A DNA stretch of 64,000 nt, taken from Paraconiothyrium sp. Pb-2020 (lineage: Eukaryota > Ascomycota > Dothideomycetes > Pleosporales > Didymosphaeriaceae). The position numbers and the translations under genes are program-made. Shown here piece after piece: positions 55,047-64,000 of this stretch. The stretch spans positions 558,001 to 622,000 of the forward strand of contig JAJUBI010000006.1 of assembly GCA_022419385.1 (NCBI GenBank), in the 5' to 3' direction. The notes beneath the pieces were generated by a model. The model ran no database searches. It was not told the DNA's origin and saw nothing but the letters and a program-made list of their open reading frames with translations. How positions within the stretch are numbered: position 1 is the stretch's first letter; every line of letters begins with the position of its first letter.

Positions 55047-56074
55047 CTAGCACTTAAGCGAGTATTTAGTCTTGCGATCGCTCGTCATCGCGCCCCAGGT
55101 CGTCTCGTCCGCGACATTGCCGTTGTCACCGACAGACGCAGGCTTCCACGGCTCATCAAAGGCCTCGAAGAAGAAGGCGTTGAAGCCCCAGTCGAGCAGC
55201 GCGCAGAAGCCCGTTTGGTAGAAGTTCTTGGCGTTGTCGAGACCGCCCTTTGCGGCGCCGTAGTCGGTGCCATCTATCAAACCCCGTTAGTGTCTGTTAT
55301 GAAGGAAGGGATGGGAGCTGGGGAAGACTTACCAGCGGTAGGCCACCCGGTCTCGCCGTTCCAGATTTCGATCTTGTCGCTTCCGCCGACCTTCTCCTCG
55401 ATATGGCTGATAGCCTTGAACATGTCATTCAAGTATACGTGAGTGGCGTTCTCGCCGCCAGCGCCCTGCCAGAACGCAAACGCGTTGATCATGAGGATGT
55501 CGACAGACGACAGAATTGCGTCTGCGGTGCCATCGTTGAACTTGTTCCACGAGTCTGCGGTGCCGACCTTGATGTTGTCGGGCAGCTTGCCCTTGACTGT
55601 GTCGATCTTGGCCTTGAGCTCTGGCCCGGTGAAGTTGCCGCGGTAGAGTGTCTCAGAGCCAACGGTTACGGCGTAGATTGTGTCTTTGTACTTCTCGGCG
55701 ACGGCGGTGATGGCGTTGAGGTCGTTGTTGAAGGACTCTTCTACGTCGGGCCTGCGCTGGTATCAGCATACATTCCGCGGACATAAGGGACCCAAGCCAA
55801 CCTACCAGATTCCCAGCACGACCTTGAAGTCCTTCTTCTCCGCAGCAGGCAGAATCGTCTTCGTCATGTTGCAGTCGGCCGCTGCATATCCACGCACAAT
55901 CGTCGCGCCAGACGCCTCCTTGATAGCGTCGAAGTCGTCCTCGTAGTCGCTCTGCGTCTTGCAGTCGCCGTTGGGCTGCTTCGTGCCGAGCGCAAATCCC
56001 ATGGAGCCCTTTGCGGCGGAAACGACGGCGGGCGCCGCTGCGAAAGCAACAGCTGCGGCGGTGGAGAAACGCAT
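55047..56074 (-). CDS. Secreted GH17 beta-1,3-glucanase/glucanosyltransferase (Bgl2-like)
   Basis: Exons 56074-55806, 55751-55333 and 55273-55047 with introns of 54 and 59 nt; 304 residues. A signal peptide (about 1-20, cleaved after VVSA) precedes the GH17 barrel, which starts KGSMGFALGTK. The acid/base is the glutamate of AVTVGSETLYRG (about 123). The nucleophile is the glutamate of IWNGETGWPTA (about 223). FFFEAFDEPWK is the conserved last strand region. There is no Ser/Thr-rich stretch or hydrophobic tail, so no GPI anchor, as in yeast Bgl2. It acts in the cell wall on beta-1,3-glucan chains, cutting and rejoining them. Confidence 0.93.
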
Positions 56075-56916
56075 ATTCGGTGTCGTTTAGGTATTGGAGG
56101 AGTTGGGCTTGGTGTAAAGAGCGTTGGTTGGGTCCGCGAACACACGGTAGAGAGCGACTAAGGATTAGAAAGAAGGACAAACGCAGTTAGTGAAAGAACG
56201 ACTGTACAACAGAAATGTACAAGAAGGTGTGGAGTGAGCGGAGACGGGGTGCGGCGCGACAATGGAGATGAAGGGGCCGCAACGGTGATCCTAACTCAGC
56301 TAGCCCCTGTCCGGTGCAGTGTGGCGCATCGGCCGCCTTGCCGCATCGTGCTCGCTATGGCAAAGCTTTCGGAGACTTGCGACGTGGGATGCATTTCAGA
56401 AGGGGAGATATACGCTTTGTTCAAGCCTGTTCTGCTTGCGATGGTCATTCAGTATTCACGAGGTAGTTACACCCTGTTCATCACTTATCCCCAGAATTAA
56501 CAATGGGCCATGCGAGGAAACCCTGGACACCACCAACAAAACATGAAGACTAAACATGCCACAAACGTGAAATACAATAATCTCAAAGATGATAGAGCGT
56601 CGAGCCCTGATCAGTATATGTAACAATCTCACAGACACGCCCGTGGCCATCATCGATGCTTTAAACATCGACTCCCCCAGCTTTGAGTCTGCAGGTACAA
56701 ACCAATCAGCGTCCGATACCATCGCTATATTTTTAGCGCCAGGCACGCCAAGTCCGTTGAAACGCCCTCCCCACAACGAAGCCCGTGCCGCCCGAGTCCA
56801 GTATCATCATCATCCAGCGCAAGGATCAGAAACCATCACACGAAAGCGACTCATATTGCGTAGAAAGATATTGCTGCCTCCCCAAACGCTTCGTTAAAAT
56901 CATGATCTGAGGCCTC
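56075..56916. other. GH17 promoter and 3' flank of the mannosidase gene
   Basis: About 840 bp. Open frames on both strands overlap one another and have no family resemblance. The 60 bases before the GH17 start are rich in C, T and A on the coding strand, as in secreted-protein leaders. Confidence 0.5.
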
Positions 56917-58716
56917 CTAAACCTTCGAAAGCCTGAACGGATGCGCCTCAGTATTCAGCACAAAGTCATCCAGGCTGATGAGATCTGTGTTCGCAAACAC
57001 TAGATAGAAATATTTCAACGTCTCCGCCAGCCAAAAGCTTTCCATGTAATCTGTTTGCTTCGGGTCAACAGTATTCACGTCCTCGATCGCCGCATTGGCA
57101 AACTCTGTATCAGTTGCATTAGCAACAGCCTGGAACATGTCCCATGCTGCTTCCCTAAACTCTTCTTGCCCAGTGATCCGCCACAGAATGAAGACGCTTT
57201 CGATGGCTTCAGGCCGAAGGATGTAGCGCGGATCTTTCGCTGTCGTGAAGCCTTTGGGTAGCCCCTCGCGATACTGCACTCGTTTTTCGCATTCGGCAAC
57301 GTACAAATTTTCATCCCATTTGCAGGCTTTCTTTGGGTCTGGACCAGGACATTTCACCATGTTGTAGCGCTCTGGCATGATACCAGTTGGGAAGGACTTG
57401 TAGGCGTAGGTGCAGCCACGGGTGAGCTTCGCGCCGACATCAAGATATGTCGCGTTGCTGAAGAGGCGGCCGCCGAGTGCATACAGACCGCCGATGAAGC
57501 AGGAAAGATGCTCGCTCTCAGGATCGAGGCTCGGACCAATTTCCCCCAGTACGTCGCAGTTGCCTGAGATGAGGATGTCATCTTCCTTCGGAGTCATAGG
57601 CCGAAAGAAGAGATTGTCTATCGCGGTATCCATAAAGGTGCGGGACATAACTTCGTATTTGCGCGAGCTTGCATCTGCGGAGCCTAGGAGGGCGTGCGCT
57701 TTGGGTAGGTATTCGTACATGGAGTCTGCGTTGCCACCGATGGTAAACTGGTACCCTGTGATCGCGTCTTCGTTGGCCATGTGGACCATCATCGGCCACA
57801 TTCCGGGTAGCCTGGTTTTGTTCTGTTGCTCGTAGAACATGTCCATGACGTGCGATACCGCGGCGTAGTATTTGTTGTCGCCGGTGATTTGGCTTAGCCT
57901 GCTGAACTCCAGAGTAATAGTGCCTGGAGATGCACTAACCACTTCCTTCTCGACAAGTAACCCACTTCCTTCTTTTGCATCTTCAAAGCTGATGAAATCC
58001 ACGGGCATTCTGTTCTTCGTATTGAAACCCGCGTATAACAGGTCTCCAACCTCGATTGCCTTTGCCTTGAGCACTTCGTGTCCGCTTAGATCATAAGCCG
58101 CAAGCAGCCCTCCCAGGTATCGGATGTTCGTCTCAAACATGTTCACGCGACCAGAGGTACTTCGTCCAAAGTCAATCGTCGCGACAGCCTCTACAGCATC
58201 GTAGAAGTCCTCCCTCAAGCCCATCATCCATAGGGTATCCAAACTGTCTACAAGTGTCGCAGCCCATCCGCTAAATTGATCTACATAGCTCCCGCTCAGC
58301 GGCTTGAGCGCATCCTTCATCCATGCCTTGCTCTTGTAACTCCTCCACGCCTTCGTAAACACGCGTAACACTTCTTGCCGTCTTCGCTCTTGTTCGGCAG
58401 CGACACTTCGTGACTCGGGTCGGAATTGATGCTGTATCTGTGGCCGTTTCGTCACTGGTGGCGGAAGCTTCGGCGTGAGCTCGGGTGGGTATTTGAACTG
58501 GACTGTATTCCAGCTGAACGTGCTTTGGCTGGCCTCGATGTGCGGGATGCGCTTCGCATCGTTCATGTATCGCGCCAGTTCCGCGGTCCCTACACTCAGC
58601 GCACCAAGGGACTGATTATAGTGGTGTACTGCGAGCTCTTCTTCGGGGAGCATATACCAGAGGAATACGAGCAGGAACGCGCAAAAGGCGACGTGTCTGG
58701 TTCGGAAACGCGCCAT
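56917..58716 (-). CDS. Class I alpha-1,2-mannosidase (GH47)
   Basis: Single exon, 599 residues. A short basic N-terminus and one membrane helix (VAFCAFLLVFLWYML, about 9-23) give type II topology in ER or Golgi. The GH47 barrel has AWRSYKSKAWMKDALKPLSG, DSLDTLWMMGL, FETNIRYLGGLLAAYDLSG, the acid-rich GNADSMYEYLPKA and LRPEAIESVF. The Ca-binding Thr region is at the end (FVLNTEAHPFRL). It trims alpha-1,2-linked mannose from N-glycans of secreted proteins. The cysteine pair of the family (SCFIGG and CEKR) is present. Length and motif order fit a complete gene with no frame problem. Confidence 0.93.
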   Translation of the reverse strand: MARFRTRHVAFCAFLLVFLWYMLPEEELAVHHYNQSLGALSVGTAELARYMNDAKRIPHIEASQSTFSWNTVQFKYPPELTPKLPPPVTKRPQIQHQFRPESRSVAAEQERRRQEVLRVFTKAWRSYKSKAWMKDALKPLSGSYVDQFSGWAATLVDSLDTLWMMGLREDFYDAVEAVATIDFGRSTSGRVNMFETNIRYLGGLLAAYDLSGHEVLKAKAIEVGDLLYAGFNTKNRMPVDFISFEDAKEGSGLLVEKEVVSASPGTITLEFSRLSQITGDNKYYAAVSHVMDMFYEQQNKTRLPGMWPMMVHMANEDAITGYQFTIGGNADSMYEYLPKAHALLGSADASSRKYEVMSRTFMDTAIDNLFFRPMTPKEDDILISGNCDVLGEIGPSLDPESEHLSCFIGGLYALGGRLFSNATYLDVGAKLTRGCTYAYKSFPTGIMPERYNMVKCPGPDPKKACKWDENLYVAECEKRVQYREGLPKGFTTAKDPRYILRPEAIESVFILWRITGQEEFREAAWDMFQAVANATDTEFANAAIEDVNTVDPKQTDYMESFWLAETLKYFYLVFANTDLISLDDFVLNTEAHPFRLSKV

Positions 58717-60243
58717 ATCGCCAGGTATCGAGACTAGGGGAAGGGTGCAATGACGTCCCTACCACACCTAGACGGAGGGGGGACATTGGGCGGAGAGGGA
58801 TGCGACAGATAGATCTGGGCATGTTGTAGTAACCCGTCCGTTCAGGTAGGCCCACGCGACATGGGGTGCCTTGCATGTAGCTCTCATGCAAGGGTCCAAG
58901 GCGCTAGGCGGAAGCGGAAGCAGAAGCAGAAGCGGAAGGAGCCTACCACCACTCACCTACCTTCTACAATACCCCCTGTTATCACGATGTCTAGAAACTC
59001 AATTGCATGTACACGGATGGCTTGTGTCCGTGAGGAGTGGGCCCAAGGTCTATGGAACACCAATTTAACTCCGACCAAGGAGCATATGAAGGCACTTCAG
59101 AGCGTCTTCCCCTTCCTTCTGTTCTGTAGAATCACCCCGAGCCTTGTCCTCGACCAACAACTCACCATCCCAGACTGGACCTCTTGGATTTCTATGTCCC
59201 TGCAGGATTACTGATTCGTCGGGGCACATCCGGCAGCAAAGTCCATTCCTAAAGTCACAAGCTAATTCCGCTCGGTGATACAAGCAACAACAAGAACAGT
59301 GGTACAACGCAACTAGGATAGGATGGAGGCATATCTTCAGGGAATTGAAGACCGCGTGGAAGATAGCCAGTGACGTCATTTTTCACATCTAAATGAGCAC
59401 ATGCCGGAAATGCTGGGGACTGTATGCGGTATCTCCGGGAAACACCATGTTGGCACCTAAGAAATATTGTGCTTTCCGTGTGGCTGGTTGATATGTCAGA
59501 CAATTAAGAATAAATCTACCACTGTCAATAAAAAGGATTACTCCTAGTCAAGGGAACATAGGGTTCGGCGGTCGGAGCAGAACTTACACGGATACCATTA
59601 AGAGGCAGCCAGTGATTTGGATCTTCTAGCTCTGTACGTATCGATCCGCATTTATCGTAGGTGACTTACGATTTTCTTGGGATACAACTATCTACATGCG
59701 ATTCTGGCTATCAACTATGTCGGTCTCATGTCTACATGCTCTAGAGGGTTCGTATGCGCTGGAAATATATTGGATAAGTTCGGCGGAGCACTTGAGGTGC
59801 AGTGCGAGGTTTATATTGGCTTTCATGGGGACCTGGAATTGGACAGATTACAGCAGAAGGTGCGGGTTTTGGGCCGAAGGTGGCTCCGGTTTGCTGCTAT
59901 GCATGATTCACCGGGAAGGGGTGCAATGTATCTCGTTCGTCGTAACACCTATATTGACAACCTTACGCATCCCAACGAGCAGGCCCAGTATATTACGTGA
60001 GCCCTCTTGTCTACCGAAGGTGGGTAATCAGTATCGAGGCACATCTGAACATACAGCCATGTTTGCACAAAGTCCTGTAGGAATTGTCATTTTGCACCCA
60101 CTTCCGAAGTGGAGCTAATAGTCAAATAAAAATTAATGCAGTGTCTAGTACACGGATGGTATCATAGTCCCCTCTATCCCAATTTTAGTTCCCGAACCAT
60201 GCTCGAACGCTCAAAATCAATGGTTTCAAACACTCTCTCATCC
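58717..60243. other. Long gene-free stretch
   Basis: About 1.5 kb. It includes the mannosidase promoter with a hexamer microsatellite at 58911. A plus-strand frame at 59677-60000 (CEVYIGFHGDLELDRLQQKV) has partly protein-like composition but starts at a non-ATG codon and fits no family. Nothing else seen. Confidence 0.5.
58911..58940 (+). repeat. GAAGCR hexamer microsatellite
   Basis: Five near-perfect units of GAAGCG/GAAGCA in the upstream region of the mannosidase gene. Confidence 0.8.
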
Positions 60244-62218
60244 TTACGGGTTCTTGCCGAACACGGGTACTGATTTACCCTTCAAGCTCTCGCCTCTCGG
60301 CCGCTTGAAGCTCTCCCTCGTGTTGATACGATCGATCTCGTAGGGGTTGCCATCATACTCTGGCTCTTTCACTGTCCGTACGCTCCTCTTCGACCTCGTA
60401 CTTCTCCCCGTGTGAACCTTCTGCAGCGCCCCACCATCAGCCGTCTCCTTCTCCGTCCGCATCTCCTCGAACCGCGGAGGCTTCTCCTCTTCGTACGAGT
60501 AGTCGACAGCTTCCTGCTCGGCGTTCTGCTCCCTTTGTACCGAGGCGGTCCGCGAGCTGTCGGAGTCTTCTTCTTCTGGTGCGGCTTGTCGGCGGGCGGC
60601 TGAGGTGCGGAGCTTCTCCATGAAGGCTTCGGATTGCGCGGCGTACTTGCACTTCTTTCGGATGGCGGCGCCGTACTTGTAGAAGAGGAAGGGGAAGGGG
60701 AGACAGGCTATGGCGAGGAAGGCGGGGATGGAAGATGCCCAGTGGATACCTAGACCGCTGTACATTTGGCTTGTGAATAAGGGAAATGCGGCACCGAAAA
60801 TCGAACGGATGATGCCGTTACCCGCCAGCACGGATGCAGCGAAGATGGTGTAGGCGTCGATAAGGTAGTTCATGATGCTCAAGAAGATAAGGACCATGCC
60901 GAAGCCGAAGGGAATACCAGCTGCGACGGAGGCAGCCCATGGCAGAGAGGGAGAGTTGGTCCAGGCGAACCAAAAGAGTCCAACAGGCAAGGCGATTCCT
61001 CCGACGATGGCAGTGGGTAGTCGGTCCTCGGGAGCTGCGAATCCAGTTGGAGAGGCCTTGACGCACTTTAGATAGCGCTTGTTGTCGTACACAATAGTGT
61101 AAGTGACAGCCCCAAGCATACCAATAGCGACGCCAGCAAAGGGAAGGCCGCTGATACCCTCATTCCATCCACGGCCAAGACGGTAGACGATCGGGTAAGC
61201 ACCGAACAGCATGTACAATGTACCGTAGATGATAGCCATGTACAGGGACAGAAGGAAGACGATGGGTTCGCGGAACAGGAGGATCCAGGGACGCTTCAGT
61301 CCGGTCGAGAAAGCCTCTCCGAGCGACGTCTTGCCCTGGTCAATGTCGCCTCTTGACATGTAAACCTTGCCAGTCATCTTGGACAACGTCTGCGCACGCT
61401 TCCGGAGCAGAACGGGAGGATACGTTTCCGGGACACATAGAATGGCAATGAAGAAGACGACTCCGGAAAAGATGGCCATAAGTCCCTCTACCCAGCGCCA
61501 GCCCTCGGTCATCCCAAGGAATCCGCCAACAATGGGACCGAGGACAGGACCCATAAAGGGTGCAACGGAGAAGATAGACATCGCTAGACCACGCTCCTTC
61601 GCCGCGAACAGATCCGCAACCACACCTCCAGCATTGGTAAGAGGCGATGATCCAAAGGCACCGCCAAAGAATCGGAGGATAAGGAGTGTCCAGATATTCT
61701 TCGATCCAGCGGCACCAGCATTGAACGCCACGAAAGCGAGAAATGTTCCGAAGAAGACGACTTGGCGACCGTACAGTTCACTAAAGGGAGCCCATAGCAG
61801 CGGGCCGAGCGCGAAACCGAGAACGAACAGAGAGATACCGAGCGTGACAACTTCCTGGGAGACACCGAACTCGATGAGAATCTGCTGGACACCTATCCAC
61901 CGTTAGCCGCACTCACTTCTCGAGGATCTTAGAAAATAACTTACCTCCACTGAAAGCCGATGAACAGAACGACACCGTCAACGTCGCAAATGCCATGCAG
62001 ATACACCCGACCCACTTCTTCGTCTTGCTCCATGTCATCGGGTTCCGGGGGTCGTTCTCTATCCATTCAACCACATACGGATCCTCCTCTGTGCCTGCGC
62101 CCTCATAGTCGTAGTTCACAACCTCGTCGGTAACGATGCCTTGCTCAAGAATAAGTTTGATGTGAGGAATGCCCTGTCGTCCAGACTCCGGGTCCACGCT
62201 GGACTTTTCTCCCGCCAT
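60244..62218 (-). CDS. MFS drug/polyamine transporter (DHA1 type)
   Basis: Exons 62218-61945 and 61892-60244 with a 52-nt intron (GTAAGT, GGCTAACGG branch, GATAG); 640 residues. The N-terminal cytoplasmic part has DPRNPMTWSKTKKW, the usual lead into helix 1. The motif WAPFSELYGRQ after helix 2 is the MFS loop signature; RFFGGAFGSSPLTNAGG and GPVLGPIVGGFLG (motif C of H+ antiporters) follow. Twelve helices are predicted by eye. The C-terminal 130 residues are a charged cytoplasmic tail. It exports small molecules, as Tpo1/Flr1-type proteins do; substrate unknown. A regulatory role for the long tail is only possible. Confidence 0.9.
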
Positions 62219-64000
62219 ATTGACCAGTGCACTCGCTTGGCGAGGTATTATAAGACGAGTACAAGAGACAAAAAAGGTATGCAAGGGACGAAGATCTGGA
62301 GAAACACAAATGAAAGTGAAGATCTCTCCTCGGCGACTGGGGCGAGTATATATCGATACTATTAAAAGCTCCGCGCGCCCTATGGGTCGGTCTACGGACC
62401 AGAATTCTCGAATCTGCGAACGGGTCCCACTATCAATCAATCTCGCCCTTTCCGCCCCTTGGGCAGCTGTTCCACGCGCGTTGCCCACCACATAATGACA
62501 CCATCAACACGCCTCGGCCGAGCGTCGAAAAACATTCCTCTCGTGGCCAATGACCAGCCTGCCACGTGATAAGAGTGGGGTGCCTCGGTACCTTTCGTGC
62601 CGGGATCGTTGACGTAGCGGCGATCTGTGCAGCGTCTTCAGACTCGATTTTGGGCGCGCTAGCCAAATGCAGATGTGCCGAGGTTAATCTAGTCATATGA
62701 GAGTGGGACCTGGATCGAGACGAAGTCAGAAGAGATAAGTAGGACGCGTGCGCCGGCACCCGGGGGCGGAGGGTCGGACGGTATTCATGCCACTCGGTGT
62801 TCATGCCGTGGGAGATGGGGTCAGCGTGTGTAAAAGAGCTGCAAATGTGCATTACGAAGCAGCCTGCTCGACGGAGTTTACACATGTATCTCCTACGATG
62901 TTACATCCCGAGAAGATGGTGGACACATAGACGTGCTATGCGACTAAGTGTACACAGCGGCGATATCCAGCGTTATCTCGACTTCGAGAAATCTTCGCTT
63001 GCAGACACAAACAAGACTCACGGTCCGATCCTAGCTCCGACGTCCGAGTCAGAGGACAACACCCACGTCCAAGGCAGCGATACCACTAGCGACGGACGCT
63101 TGTGTTAAAGCATTTAGTTTCCGTCGCGGCGGCATCTCCGAAACCGTGGTTTAAAATGATTTTTTTTGCTGCTGCTGTTTACCTCGGCATATCAGCATAA
63201 AACTTATTTTGCCATGGCTACCACGATGTCGAATGACATTCATGTTAGCTTCTGGAGATTTTGCTCTAGATTCAAGACAGTAGTCTTGGTACAAGTCCAA
63301 GGCCGTTAGAGGTGTACCGAGGCTTAGGCAAAGTAGTGGTAGGTCTTCGGGAATGGAATTCATCCAATTCCGTTCTCCTTCTAGTCGTCTACAAGGGCTG
63401 TAACAGTGCTCCACCAGCACTGTCACTTTGATGTTGAGCTTGCGAGATTGTATCTGGTATACTAATCAAGTGAACTCCTTCAGAGAGTAGTGAATATAAC
63501 TCCGCTTACAAATAAGCCCAGCTCTTGTTTCAGTGGTTTCAAATCTCGCTTTCAAATGTTCAACTGCATAGCACGGATGCAGCACGTGGGCTGAGATCGC
63601 TGTGCATAGGGCTTACAATTAGACGGTGCAGGTAGGCGAGTACAATTCGCTAGATCAGAGGGTATTGACGCCGCAGAACGAAACCGCACAAATTTGCCTA
63701 GCACAAAGAGTCTACTACCCTTGCGTGGCCCAAGATCTTCGAGCGAGTGTATGCGCCCACCATGATTACACTGCTCACTATTCGCTCTGTGCTGCCAGGA
63801 AGTCTTCGAGAACGAGAAGAAGAGCCGCTGCATAGCCAGTGCTGAGATTCCAGCGCCATCTGACAGCGCTACTCGAAAGGACATTTGAGTACAAAGTCGT
63901 GCCCGAGGACAGGCAAACAAAAGCCGATTGTACGCAGACCTTGACGTCGTACTATATGTCTGACATGAACACCTTTTCCCGCACAGCGTTTTCTTCGACG
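62219..64000. other. Gene-free right end
   Basis: About 1.8 kb upstream of the transporter. It contains a T8 run and (GCT)4 near 63163, but no convincing coding region or RNA gene. A gene beyond the right edge cannot be excluded. Confidence 0.5.

Noticed and set aside
59677..60000. Plus-strand 107-codon frame
   Set aside because: Starts at a non-ATG codon, no splice-supported extension and no family similarity.

Overview
The window is nuclear DNA of a filamentous ascomycete (Pezizomycotina; a Dothideomycete such as a Capnodiales member fits best, but this is an inference). Genes are dense and on both strands. They carry short GT-AG introns, mostly 45-70 nt, with CTAAC/CTGAC-type branch sites. 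The protein families are fungal: Med19/Rox3, verprolin, CorA-like proteins, Bgl2-type GH17, F-box proteins and a PTH11/rhodopsin-like relic.

Layout. 1-4500: the start of a cytochrome P450 diverging from a phenol 2-monooxygenase-like flavoprotein. 4500-7400: divergent MED19 and RAD10. 8100-16700: an accessory stretch with an F-box protein, a rhodopsin-domain relic, a small two-exon protein, a GIY-YIG protein with a membrane tail, a CorA-like protein and a small acidic protein. 16700-20800: gene-poor and decayed, with an unrecognised broken coding region, a 45-bp tandem repeat, an F-box gene with one in-frame TAG and a tRNA-like relic. 20900-43100: mostly conserved housekeeping genes (trypsin-like peptidase, mitochondrial membrane protein, verprolin VRP1, TMA17, rhomboid PCP1, VPS11, YRA1, aldehyde dehydrogenase, DDHD lipase). 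43500-54400: ankyrin gene (broken), TRM11, a Prx5-type peroxiredoxin, a spliced cysteine-rich mini-gene, a second CorA-like gene and an RNase III-like gene. 55000-62200: secreted GH17 glucanase, Golgi/ER GH47 mannosidase and an MFS transporter.

How the genes relate. There is no obvious single pathway. The P450 plus flavin monooxygenase pair could share aromatic-compound metabolism. VPS11, GH47 and GH17 belong to the secretory and cell-wall system. RAD10, MED19, YRA1 and TRM11 handle DNA repair, transcription, mRNA export and tRNA modification. PCP1 and the presequence-bearing protein act in mitochondria.

Two cross-cutting observations matter most. First, several genes lose frame by exactly one missing base, at least four times at a C or G run, including twice in one conserved DDHD lipase. 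This looks more like base-calling or assembly error than true decay. Second, YRA1 keeps a 608-nt intron among introns of about 50 nt, recalling the autoregulatory intron of yeast YRA1. I found no convincing novel multi-gene system; the oddities are listed individually. Exon coordinates were derived by hand from splice signals and frame continuity.
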